DNA of 64,000 nucleotides from a bacterium SCSIO 12827 (GTDB lineage: Bacteria; Pseudomonadota; Alphaproteobacteria; Rhodospirillales; Casp-alpha2): assembly GCA_024397995.1 (NCBI GenBank), contig CP073746.1:1426001-1490000 (forward strand), read 5' to 3'. The translations under genes and the position numbers were made by a program. Under the pieces are notes generated by a model. That model did not search any database and was not told the DNA's origin. It saw only the letters and a program-made list of their open reading frames with translations. Of this stretch, positions 43,010 to 51,179 are shown in pieces. Positions within the stretch are counted from its first letter, which is position 1. Every line of letters starts with the position of its first letter.

Positions 43010-43459
43010 GTGACCGACATTTCCTTCTATCACTTGGAACGCTCGCCGCTTGAACAGGCCCTGCCCAAGCTGTTGGAAAAGACCCTGGCCGCGGGCAAGC
43101 GGGCGCTTGTCCTTGCCTCCAGCGAGGAACGGGTCGAGGCCCTGGCACAGACGCTCTGGACTTACGATCCCGGTTCCTGGCTGCCCCACGGCACACCGAA
43201 GGACGGCAATCCGGAAGACCAGCCCGTGTGGCTGTCGACCGATCCGGAAACTCCCAACCACGCGACCTTCCTGTTCCTGACCGACGGCGCGACGTCCGAG
43301 TGGGTTGATGCCTATGAGCGCTGTTTCGAGCTGTTCGATGGCCGCGACCCGGACGCCGTTCAGGCCGCCCGTGATCGCTGGAAATCCTACAAAGCCGCCG
43401 GCCACGACCTGAGCTATCTGCAGCAGACGGCTCAGGGGGGCTGGGAAAAGAAGGCCTGA
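43010..43459 (+). CDS. holC: DNA polymerase III chi subunit
   Basis: A 149-residue HolC. The GTG start at 43010 yields M-TDISFYHLERSPLEQALPKLLEKTLAAG, the standard chi opening. The blocks LWTYDPGSWLPHGT, QPVWLST and LFDGRDPDAVQAARDRWKSY are diagnostic. Chi binds SSB and psi within the clamp-loader complex. An in-frame upstream region overlaps the preceding exported-protein gene and is not part of it. Confidence 0.93.
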   Translation: MTDISFYHLERSPLEQALPKLLEKTLAAGKRALVLASSEERVEALAQTLWTYDPGSWLPHGTPKDGNPEDQPVWLSTDPETPNHATFLFLTDGATSEWVDAYERCFELFDGRDPDAVQAARDRWKSYKAAGHDLSYLQQTAQGGWEKKA

Positions 43460-43520
43460 CTTTCAAGAACCGCACGTCCGAAGAAGGCGGCGGTGATCAT
43501 ACGAAAAACGGAGGATACAG

Positions 43521-44543
43521 ATGACCAACCCGCGCTGGGTCAATCGGCCCGAGGGATCGAATTGGGGCGATTTCGGCCCCGACGACGAAAAGGGCCGCAT
43601 GAACCTGCTGACGCCCGAGGTCGTGATGAAGGGCGTTGCCGAGGTGAAGGAAGGGCTGACCTTCTGTCAGTCCCTGCCGCTCGACATGCCGGGCGGCAAT
43701 TCCGTCAATCCGAAGCGCCATCCCCCCGTGATGCACCCGACCAAGCAGGACGGCGCCGATTATTACAACTTCATCTGGGACAAGCATTCCCGTCCCGGAT
43801 CGACGGACGTCAGCGCCGATGATCTTGTCGTGCTGCATACCCAGTATTCGACGCAATGGGATTCACTTGCTCACTTCGGGCAACTGTTCGATGCCGACGG
43901 CGACGGCATTGCCGAGCCCTGTTACTACAACGGCTGGCGCGCCGGCACCGACGTCGCCGATCCGGACGTGCACAATCACGTCAAGACCGACCGCCTGGGT
44001 ATTGAGAACATGGCCGAGGCCTGTGTCCAGGGACGCGGCGTGATGATCGACCTGCACGGCCACTACGGCAACGAGCGCGTCGCCGTGAACCACGCCATGC
44101 TGATGGAGGTGATGGAGAAGGACGGCGTGACGGTGGAGGAGGGCGACATGGTTCTGCTCCATACCGGCTGGGACGAGATGATCATGTCCATGGCCGGTGA
44201 TCCGGATGCCAAGAAGCTTCATGCCAGCTGCGCCGTGCTCGACGGCTGGGACGATAAACTTTTGCAGTGGATCACCGATAGCGGACTGACGATCCTGGTG
44301 TCCGACAACATGGCCGTGGAGAATACGAATTATCCCGGCCATCCTGAGGACGATCACTGCCGCCTGCCGATCCACCGGCACTGCCTGTTCAAGATCGGCG
44401 TGCACCTGGGCGAAATCTGGTATCTGGCCGAACTGAAGAAGGCGCTGAAGGAACGGGGCCGTTCGCGGTTCCTGTTGACGGCGCCACCCCTGCGCCTTCC
44501 GGGTAGCGTCGGTTCGCCCGCCACGCCCATCGCGACCATCTGA
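43521..44543 (+). CDS. Cyclase family protein (PF04199 type)
   Basis: A 340-residue member of the cyclase/kynurenine-formamidase-like family. The family metal motif HxGTHxDxPxH is represented by a variant, YSTQWDSLAHFG (near residue 111), retaining the Asp and the last His but with Gln replacing the His of GTH. Later YNGWRAGTD and GVMIDLHGHYG fit a known larger-size subgroup. Possible role: hydrolysis or lactonisation of a small carboxylic compound. It starts the cyclase/CoA-transferase/lyase unit, with the next gene 13 bp downstream. Confidence 0.85.
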   Translation: MTNPRWVNRPEGSNWGDFGPDDEKGRMNLLTPEVVMKGVAEVKEGLTFCQSLPLDMPGGNSVNPKRHPPVMHPTKQDGADYYNFIWDKHSRPGSTDVSADDLVVLHTQYSTQWDSLAHFGQLFDADGDGIAEPCYYNGWRAGTDVADPDVHNHVKTDRLGIENMAEACVQGRGVMIDLHGHYGNERVAVNHAMLMEVMEKDGVTVEEGDMVLLHTGWDEMIMSMAGDPDAKKLHASCAVLDGWDDKLLQWITDSGLTILVSDNMAVENTNYPGHPEDDHCRLPIHRHCLFKIGVHLGEIWYLAELKKALKERGRSRFLLTAPPLRLPGSVGSPATPIATI

Positions 44544-44556
44544 TGGACGGACGACG

Positions 44557-45846
44557 ATGACCGAGGACACGCCCAAGACCGGCCCGACGCGTCTGGACGC
44601 CAACAAGGTCGACATGTCGCAGTTCGGCCTGCACCGGAAGGACTATCAGCCCGACGCCAAGGGGCCGCTGCACGGCGTGCGCGTGGTCGACATGTCGCGC
44701 CTGGTCTGCGGCAACCTGCTGACCTTCAACCTGGGCGACATGGGGGCCGAGGTCATCAAAATCGAGCCGGCAGGCAAGGGTGATCCGCTTCGCGCCTGGG
44801 GCGACGGCGGGATCGAGGCGCAATGGAAGGTCTACGCCCGCAACAAGAAAAGCATGGCGCTCGACCTGCGTGACCCCCAGGCCATCGCCATCGTCAAGAA
44901 GCTGGTCGCAGGCGCGCAGATCCTGGTCGAGGGCTTCCGCCCCGGGCGGCTGGAGGAAATGGACCTGGCGCCGGAAACGCTCTGGACGATCAACCCCAAG
45001 CTGGTGATCGTGCGCATCTCGGGCTACGGGCAGTCGGGGCCCTATAAGGAACGCCCGGGGTTCGGCTCCGTCGTCGAAAGCATGTCGGGCTTTGCGTCCC
45101 GCAACGGCTTCGGGGACCGGGAGCCGGTGTTGCCGCCCTTCGCGCTCGCCGACTCAGTCGCCGGATTGCAGGGTGCCTTCGCCACCATCGTGGCGCTGCG
45201 CGCCGCCGAACAGGACGGCGGGAAGGGGCAGGTCGTCGACTTGGCGTTGCTGGAGCCGCTTTACGCCATCATGGGGCCGGAAGCCTTGGTCTATCAGCTG
45301 ACCGGCAAAAGCCGCCCGCGCACGGGATCGTCCTCGACCACGGCGTCGCCGCGCAACGTGTATGAAACGTCCGACGGAAAATTCATCGGCATGTCGGCCT
45401 CGATCCAGACCATGGCCGAACGGGTATTCCGCATGATCGGCCGGGAAGATTTGATCACAAAGGAAGGCTTCCGCACGAATATGGAGCGCGTGAAGAACCG
45501 CGAGGAAGTGGACCGTATCGTCGGCGGCTGGATCAAGACCAAGACCTTGGCCGACGTCGCCAAGACCTTCGAGGAACAGAGCATCACCGCCTCGCCGATT
45601 TACGAGCAGGACGACATCCTGCGCGACGAGCATTTCCGCGAGCGCGAGGTGATCATCGAACTGCCCGACGACCAGCTGGGCACCGTGCCCATGCAGAACG
45701 TCAGCCCGCGCCTGTCGGAAACGCCGGGCGTGATCCGCAGCCCCGCACCGCTTCGGGGACAGCATTCCGTGACGTTGCTCGAGGAACTGGGCTACGGCGC
45801 GGCCGAGATTGAAAATCTGAAAGAAAAGGGAGTGGTCGAAGGATGA
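44557..45846 (+). CDS. Family III CoA-transferase (CaiB/BaiF)
   Basis: A 429-residue CoA-transferase. VRVVDMSRLVCGNLLTFNLGDMGAEVIKIE is the N-terminal CoA-binding region, VEGFRPGRLE and ISGYGQSGPY follow, and the catalytic Asp is Asp199 in FALADSVAGLQGAFA. Such enzymes move CoA between carboxylic acids, here likely activating an organic acid before cleavage. The 3' end overlaps the CitE-type lyase gene by 4 bp (ATGA), indicating coupled synthesis of the two. Confidence 0.92.
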   Translation: MTEDTPKTGPTRLDANKVDMSQFGLHRKDYQPDAKGPLHGVRVVDMSRLVCGNLLTFNLGDMGAEVIKIEPAGKGDPLRAWGDGGIEAQWKVYARNKKSMALDLRDPQAIAIVKKLVAGAQILVEGFRPGRLEEMDLAPETLWTINPKLVIVRISGYGQSGPYKERPGFGSVVESMSGFASRNGFGDREPVLPPFALADSVAGLQGAFATIVALRAAEQDGGKGQVVDLALLEPLYAIMGPEALVYQLTGKSRPRTGSSSTTASPRNVYETSDGKFIGMSASIQTMAERVFRMIGREDLITKEGFRTNMERVKNREEVDRIVGGWIKTKTLADVAKTFEEQSITASPIYEQDDILRDEHFREREVIIELPDDQLGTVPMQNVSPRLSETPGVIRSPAPLRGQHSVTLLEELGYGAAEIENLKEKGVVEG

Positions 45847-46754
45847 CCGATAAAAATACCACCGGTGCGGAACAGCCGATTGTCTGGCGTTCGCTGCTTT
45901 ATGTTCCCACCAACAACGAAAAGTTCGTCGCTAAGGCCCACACCCGGGGCGCCGACGGCATCATCCTGGACCTGGAAGACAGCGTCCCTGAACAGGAACG
46001 CCAGCGCGCCCGCGACATGCTGCCCGACGCGGTCAAGTCGGTGACGCAATCGGGTGCTGATCCCATCGTGCGCATCAACCGGCCGATCCGCCACATGGTC
46101 AAGGACGTGGAAGCGGCGGTGAAGGCCGGTGCCCGCGCCTTATTCGTGACCAAGGTCGACGGTGCGGGACATCTGAAACTGGTGGCCGAGCTGGTCGGCG
46201 AGGTCGAGCGCGAGGCGGGCCGCCCGCAAGGTTCGGTCAAGCTGGCCGCCATGGTCGAGACGGCGGACGCCTATTTCCGGGCCCATGCCATCGCCCGGGC
46301 TTCGTCCCGCCTGATCGGCATGAACCTGGGCGGCGAGGATTTCGCCATGGAAATGGGCATGGTGCCGGATACGGAAACCCTGCTGGTGCCCAAGCAGACG
46401 GTGATGATCGCGGCCAAGGCGGCGGGTCTGATGGCCATGGGTTTCATCGGCACGGTCGCCGATTACAACGACACCGAAGGCTTCCGCGCCGCCGTGCGCA
46501 AGTCGGTCAAGTTCGGCTTCGACTGCGCCAGCGTTATCCACCCGTCGGGCGTGGCGATTTTGAACGAGGAATTCACCCCGTCAGCGGAAGCGGTCGACCA
46601 TGCGCGGCGCGTGATTGACGCCTACGCCGAGGCGCAGAAAGCGGGCAAGGGCGCCATTACCATCGACGGCAAGATGATCGACGTGCCCATCGTGATCCGT
46701 GCGGAGAAACTGTTGGCGCGCTACGAGGCGATCCGGGCTCGCGCCGGAAACTGA
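45843..46754 (+). CDS. HpcH/HpaI (CitE-type) CoA-ester lyase
   Basis: A 303-residue TIM-barrel lyase. SLLYVPTNNEKFVAKAHTRGADGIILDLEDSVP carries the Asp/Glu-rich N-terminal motif; IVRINRPIRHM, AAMVETADAYF and GMNLGGEDFAMEMGM follow. Family members cleave malyl-, citramalyl- or citryl-CoA into acetyl-CoA and a carbonyl acid. With the overlapping CoA-transferase it suggests activation and cleavage of a hydroxy-dicarboxylic acid such as malate or citramalate; the actual substrate is inference. Confidence 0.9.
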   Translation: MTDKNTTGAEQPIVWRSLLYVPTNNEKFVAKAHTRGADGIILDLEDSVPEQERQRARDMLPDAVKSVTQSGADPIVRINRPIRHMVKDVEAAVKAGARALFVTKVDGAGHLKLVAELVGEVEREAGRPQGSVKLAAMVETADAYFRAHAIARASSRLIGMNLGGEDFAMEMGMVPDTETLLVPKQTVMIAAKAAGLMAMGFIGTVADYNDTEGFRAAVRKSVKFGFDCASVIHPSGVAILNEEFTPSAEAVDHARRVIDAYAEAQKAGKGAITIDGKMIDVPIVIRAEKLLARYEAIRARAGN

Positions 46755-46765
46755 CGGTCTGCCAG

Positions 46766-46795
46766 GGCGGGGATGGTGGCTACAGCATCCCCGCC
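46766..46795. terminator. Hairpin between convergent lyase and TerC genes
   Basis: GGCGGGGATG and CATCCCCGCC form a perfect 10-bp stem between the lyase stop and, overlapping it, the terC-like stop. There is no T-run on either side, so it is either a 3' end-protecting stem shared by both transcripts or a weak bidirectional terminator. Confidence 0.4.
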
Positions 46796-47406
46796 GCGGC
46801 GGTCGCGACCTGATTGCCGCCGCGCCAGATCATTTCCACCGCCACATAGGCGACGACGATCAGCCCGGCGTAGGCCAACCACTTGTGCTTTTCCAGCAGC
46901 GACGCCACCCAGTTGGCGGCGAAGGCCATCAGCAGGATCGACAACACCAGCCCGAACACCAGCATGCCCGGCGCGTCGTGGGCGGCGCCCGCCACGGCCA
47001 GCACGTTGTCCAACGACATGGTTACGTCGGCGATGATGATCGAGGTCACGGCGCTTCTCATCGTCTTGACTTCGCCCGTCGGCTCGGCGTCGGGATCAGG
47101 TGTTTCCAGGCTACCCGAACGGATTTCCTGCCACATCTTGTAGGCGACCCACAGCAGCAGCAAGCCGCCCGCCAAGGTCAAGCCGATGATGCTGAGCAAC
47201 TGATAGGTCACGGAGGCGAAGATAATGCGCAGCACCGTGGCGACGATGATACCGATGGCGATGGCTTTGCGGCGAAGTGCTACCGGCAGGCCCGCCGCCG
47301 CCATGCCGATGATGATGGCGTTGTCACCGGACATCACCAGATCGATGAAGACGATTGAGGTGAAGGCCTTGAAATTGAATTGCAGGAGGGGGTCGAGAAA
47401 TTCCAC
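46780..47406 (-). CDS. TerC/YjbE family membrane protein
   Basis: A 208-residue TerC-family protein from a GTG (47406). The two acidic membrane motifs MSGDNAIIIGMAAAGLP and DVTMSLDNVLAVAGAAH are in the expected repeats, and about six or seven membrane segments can be counted. TerC proteins are linked to metal (manganese, possibly calcium) homeostasis or metalation of exported proteins. It converges on the lyase gene; no operon partner. Confidence 0.88.
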   Translation of the reverse strand: MEFLDPLLQFNFKAFTSIVFIDLVMSGDNAIIIGMAAAGLPVALRRKAIAIGIIVATVLRIIFASVTYQLLSIIGLTLAGGLLLLWVAYKMWQEIRSGSLETPDPDAEPTGEVKTMRSAVTSIIIADVTMSLDNVLAVAGAAHDAPGMLVFGLVLSILLMAFAANWVASLLEKHKWLAYAGLIVVAYVAVEMIWRGGNQVATAAAGML

Positions 47407-47472
47407 GGGCGGGCTCTTTCGTGCGTTCGTGCCCGCCGCGGGGGCGGGATGGGCGTGTCGGGCGCGGGCGCC

Positions 47473-49098
47473 CTAGCGGTTGTCCTCAATGATCATGTCG
47501 GACGCCTTTTCGCCGATCATGATGGCCGGCGCGTTGGTGTTGCCCGACGTGATGGTCGGCATGATCGAAGCATCGGCGACCCTTAAGCCCCGGATGCCCC
47601 GGACCCGAAGCCGGTCGTCGACGACGGCGTTCGGATCGCGGCCCATCTTACATGTCCCGACAGGATGATAAATGGTCTGTGCGATGCGCCGTGCCCCTTC
47701 CAGAAGTTCGTCATCCGTTTGGGCGTCGCTGCCGGGGCGCATTTCTTCGGCAACATAAGGAGCGAGGGTCTTGGTTTCGACCAGCCGGCGCGTCAGCTTC
47801 AGGGATTCGATCGCAGTTTGTTGGTCCAGATTCGTTGACAGATAATTAGGCCGTATCGTCGGGTGGGCGAAGGGATCGGGGGAGGAGAGGCGGATATCCC
47901 CCCGGCTTTCCGGGCGCAGTTGGCAGACCGACAGGGTAAATGCCGAGAATCGGTGCGTGCCTTCGCCAGGGCTGTCGGCACTCCACGGCTGCACATGGTA
48001 TTGGATCTCCGGCGTTTCCAGTTCGGGCCGCGTCTTGGCGAAGATCGCGACCTGGCTTGCCCCCATGGTCAGGGGGCCGGAGCGGCGGAACAGGAATTCC
48101 AGGCCCATCAGGACCTTCTGGATCGGATTGCGGGCCTGATCGTTCAGGGTGATGGGCCGGTGGGTGCGGTAGATGGTGCGTAATTGCAGGTGATCCTGCA
48201 GGTTGCCGCCGACGCCGGGCATATCCTGGGTCACGGGAATGCCCATGTCCGTAAGGTGTTGCGCCGAACCGATGCCCGACAGCATGAGAATTTGCGGCGA
48301 GCCGATGGCGCCTGCCGACAGGATCACCTCGCCCCGGCAGGCGGCGGCCTGGGGCGTGCCCTTCACGTCGAAGGCGACGCCGGCGCAGCGCCCGTCCTCT
48401 AGGATCAGGTTGCGGACCTGGGCATGGGTGCGAATGTCCAAATTTTGGCGGCTTTTGACCGGGTTCAGATAGCCGACGGCGGTCGAGCAGCGCAGCCCGT
48501 TGCGGGTGGTCAGCTGAAAATAACCGGCCCCTTCCTGGTCGTCCCGGTTGAAATCGTCCCGTTCGGGAATGCCGAGTTCGCCCGCCGCCTTGATAACGGC
48601 GTCGCAGATTTCCCGGCGCACCCGCATGTCCGATACGGCGAGAGGGCCGTCCGCGCCATGAAAGTCGTCGGCGCCGCGTTCCTGATTCTCGGCACGTCGG
48701 AAATAGGGCAGTACGTCCGCGAACGACCATCCTGCGTTGCCCAACTGCCGCCAGTGATCGAAGTCCTGCGGCTGTCCGCGGACATAAAGCAGGCCGTTGA
48801 TGGAACTGGACCCGCCCAGAACCTTGCCGCGCGGCCAGCTGATGCTGCGCCCGCCCAGGCCCGGGTCGGGGGCGGTCTTGAAGCACCAGTCTGTTGCCGG
48901 ATTGTTGATGGTCTTGAAGTAGCCGACGGGGACGTGAATCCAGGGATTGGTGTCGCGCCCGCCGGCCTCCAGCAGAAGGACCCGTTTGGCAGGATCGGCG
49001 CTCAGACGGTTGGCGAGCACGCAGCCGGCAGAGCCGGCGCCGATGACGATGTAATCGTATTCCGGCGCACCGGTGAGGGGGGAAGTCTCTACATCCAT
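47473..49098 (-). CDS. GMC-family oxidoreductase (choline/alcohol dehydrogenase type)
   Basis: A 541-residue FAD enzyme. The FAD-binding YIVIGAGSAGCVLANRL is near residue 18, the GMC signatures PRGKVLGGSSSINGLLYVRG and GEVILSAGAIGSPQILMLSGIG follow, and the active-site region is YHPVGTCKMG near the C-terminus. It oxidises an alcohol to an aldehyde. It is divergent from the TRAP transporter operon, whose solute could be its substrate, but that is only a positional hint. Confidence 0.9.
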   Translation of the reverse strand: MDVETSPLTGAPEYDYIVIGAGSAGCVLANRLSADPAKRVLLLEAGGRDTNPWIHVPVGYFKTINNPATDWCFKTAPDPGLGGRSISWPRGKVLGGSSSINGLLYVRGQPQDFDHWRQLGNAGWSFADVLPYFRRAENQERGADDFHGADGPLAVSDMRVRREICDAVIKAAGELGIPERDDFNRDDQEGAGYFQLTTRNGLRCSTAVGYLNPVKSRQNLDIRTHAQVRNLILEDGRCAGVAFDVKGTPQAAACRGEVILSAGAIGSPQILMLSGIGSAQHLTDMGIPVTQDMPGVGGNLQDHLQLRTIYRTHRPITLNDQARNPIQKVLMGLEFLFRRSGPLTMGASQVAIFAKTRPELETPEIQYHVQPWSADSPGEGTHRFSAFTLSVCQLRPESRGDIRLSSPDPFAHPTIRPNYLSTNLDQQTAIESLKLTRRLVETKTLAPYVAEEMRPGSDAQTDDELLEGARRIAQTIYHPVGTCKMGRDPNAVVDDRLRVRGIRGLRVADASIMPTITSGNTNAPAIMIGEKASDMIIEDNR

Positions 49099-49200
49099 CG
49101 TTGGCTCGTCGTCGTCCTGATTCCGTTGGTTGTGGCGGCGGACTGCTGGAATGAGGCCTCCGCGATGCCGTTCTCATGGGGTGAGGTCGCGAAATCATCG

Positions 49201-49255
49201 TTGCAGATAATGCTTATGTTTGCAATAATGATACTTAGAAGTCTCAATAATGATA
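49201..49255 (+). promoter_or_regulatory. TRAP-operon promoter overlapped by two 11-bp direct repeats
   Basis: TTGCAG (49201-49206), 17 bp, then AATAAT (49224-49229) form a promoter about 98 bp upstream of dctP. CAATAATGATA occurs at 49223-49233 and again at 49245-49255, a 22-bp period (two helical turns). The first copy covers the -10 and the second the start region, as expected for a repressor operator. The surrounding ~60 bp is much more AT-rich than the rest of the window. The IclR gene at the end of the operon is the likely ligand-responsive regulator. Confidence 0.55.
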
Positions 49256-49326
49256 ATTAAATACGGCTTCTTGACGGTCCCGGCGGCAATTGTGCACGGC
49301 AGGCCCCCATGTTTGGGAGTGGAAGC

Positions 49327-50448
49327 ATGAATAAAATCAAATCTTTATTTGCCGTGTTCGCCCTGATGGCGTTCGCGACGGCCGCGGTCTTCGCGCCCGG
49401 CACGGCTGAGGCCAAGAAAGTCAAAATCCGCGTGCAGTCGGTGATCCCGTCCAAGGCGGATGAAGTCACGATGCTGAAGGATTACGCCGACAACGTCGCA
49501 AAGTTGACCAATGGTGAAGTCGAAATCGAAGTTCTGCCCGCAGGGGCGGTGGTCGGCGTCAAGGAAACGCTGGAGGCCGTCGACAAGGGGCTGATCGAAG
49601 GCGGATTTGCCTGGACCCACTACTGGTCCGGCTATCATCCGGCGGCCATGCTGTTCGGGTCTCCCGTCGCGGGCGGCGGTGTCGGCATGGACAACATCGC
49701 CTGGGTCAGCTGGTACCAGTACGGTGGCGGCCGCGCGCTTTATGAACAGCTCTGGAAAGAGATGGGCATGAACATCAAGGGCTTCATCCTGCAGCCCGTG
49801 GGCCCGGAAGCCTTGGGTTGGTTCAAGGAACCCATCAACTCCATGGCCGATTTCCGCAAGTACCGGTTCCGTACGCCTCCGGGCATCCCCGGTCAGACCT
49901 ACAAGGACATCGGCGTCGCCTCGGTGGCCATGGGCGGTGGTGATATCTTGCCGGCCCTGGAAAAAGGCGTGATCGACGCCGCCGAATGGTGCTGCCCGAA
50001 ACCGGACATGGTGTTCGGCTTCCAGAAGGTGCTGAAGCACTACTATCTACAGGGTCTGCATCAGGTGGTCGTGAACGCCGACATGTACCTGAACGGCGAC
50101 GTCTGGAAGAGCCTGACCCCGCATCAGCAGCAGGCGATGGAAATCGCCGCCGATGCCTCGCTGTCGCGTGCCATGAGCTGGCGCATCTATGAAAACGGCA
50201 AGGCGCTGAAGGAACTGGTGGAAAAGCACGGCGTCATCCTGCATGACACGCCCGCCGATTATTTCACCGAATACATGGAAGCGGCCCGCAAGAGCCTGGA
50301 AAAGAACGCCGCCGAAAACCCGTTCTTCAAGAAGGTCTGGGATTCCCAGAAGGACTTCGCCGACATCGCGGTGCCGTTCTGGGCCGGGGCGCAAACGTCG
50401 AACGCCAATCTCGGCAACGCCTACGCCAACAGCAAGAAGAAAAAGTAG
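49327..50448 (+). CDS. dctP: TRAP transporter solute-binding protein (DctP type)
   Basis: A 373-residue periplasmic binding protein with a signal peptide (MNKIKSLFAVFALMAFATAAVF...AEA). The start at 49327 has GGGAGTGGA upstream. Domain features include RVQSVIPSKADEVTMLKDYADNVAKLTNG, KYRFRTPPGIPG and DAAEWCCPKPDMVFGFQKVLKHYY, which place it in the DctP/FcbT-like group rather than TAXI. It delivers a small, probably carboxylate, ligand to DctQM encoded after it. Confidence 0.92.
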   Translation: MNKIKSLFAVFALMAFATAAVFAPGTAEAKKVKIRVQSVIPSKADEVTMLKDYADNVAKLTNGEVEIEVLPAGAVVGVKETLEAVDKGLIEGGFAWTHYWSGYHPAAMLFGSPVAGGGVGMDNIAWVSWYQYGGGRALYEQLWKEMGMNIKGFILQPVGPEALGWFKEPINSMADFRKYRFRTPPGIPGQTYKDIGVASVAMGGGDILPALEKGVIDAAEWCCPKPDMVFGFQKVLKHYYLQGLHQVVVNADMYLNGDVWKSLTPHQQQAMEIAADASLSRAMSWRIYENGKALKELVEKHGVILHDTPADYFTEYMEAARKSLEKNAAENPFFKKVWDSQKDFADIAVPFWAGAQTSNANLGNAYANSKKKK

Positions 50449-50473
50449 GCTGATCTCCTGCACATGACATCCG

Positions 50474-50520
50474 CCGGACATTCGGGGGCGGGCGCCACTG
50501 CCCGTCCCCGCATTGTCCGG
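50474..50520 (+). other. Stable hairpin between dctP and dctQ
   Basis: CCGGACA and TGTCCGG enclose a second stem CGGGG-G-CGGGC / GCCCG-T-CCCCG with a 6-nt loop. It is followed by TTGTGTCT rather than a proper U-tract. Such stems after the binding-protein gene commonly protect its message, so that the soluble protein is made in excess over the membrane parts. Confidence 0.55.
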
Positions 50521-50562
50521 TTGTGTCTCCCTGCGGAACCCTAAACGGAAAAGAAGGTTCGG

Positions 50563-51177
50563 ATGGCTGATCACGACCCGAATCCCGGTGAACTGGATAT
50601 CACCGATGAGCTGATCGCCGAGCGCCGGGGCGACCCGTCGGGCAAGATGCCGGACGACATGCCCCGCTGGATGGCGCTGACGATCACCGGCATCGACCGG
50701 TTCAGCCTAATCGTCGGCAACATTGTCTGTTGGCTGACGGTGCCGCTCTTCGCTGCCATGGTTTACGAGGTCGTGGCGCGTTACGTATTCATCGCGCCCA
50801 CCATGTGGGCTTATGACATATCGCGCATGCTGTACGGCGCCTTGTTCATGCTCGGCGCTGGCTACGCCCTGTCGAAGGGCGTGCATATCCGCGCTGATTT
50901 CCTCTACCGCCTATGGCCGGACAAGATGCAGGGGCGCATCGATCTGCTGCTGTATCTGGTGCTCTATTTCCCCGGCATGCTGGTGTTTCTTTACATGGCA
51001 ACCGACTACGCCACGCTGGCCTGGATCCGTGGCGAGAAAGGCATGGATACCGCCTGGATGCCGCATATGGGGCCGATTAAGACGGCGCTGCCCGTGGGCA
51101 TCGCGCTGCTGATCATCCAGGGCATCTCGGAAACTCTCAAAAGCTACTACGCCGCGACTAAGGGAAGGTGGCCCTGA
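50563..51177 (+). CDS. dctQ: TRAP transporter small permease (DctQ)
   Basis: A 204-residue protein with about four membrane segments after a charged N-terminus of ~50 residues. The segment VARYVFIAPTMWAYDISRMLYGALFMLGAGYALSKGVHIRAD is diagnostic of DctQ. It is 114 bp downstream of dctP and 2 bp from dctM. Confidence 0.9.
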   Translation: MADHDPNPGELDITDELIAERRGDPSGKMPDDMPRWMALTITGIDRFSLIVGNIVCWLTVPLFAAMVYEVVARYVFIAPTMWAYDISRMLYGALFMLGAGYALSKGVHIRADFLYRLWPDKMQGRIDLLLYLVLYFPGMLVFLYMATDYATLAWIRGEKGMDTAWMPHMGPIKTALPVGIALLIIQGISETLKSYYAATKGRWP

Positions 51178-51179
51178 TC

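Noticed and set aside
48424-49260. Long plus-strand open frame opposite the GMC oxidoreductase
   Set aside because: It is the antisense shadow of a well-supported gene; its residues show the composition bias of reverse-complemented high-GC codons and no family motif.
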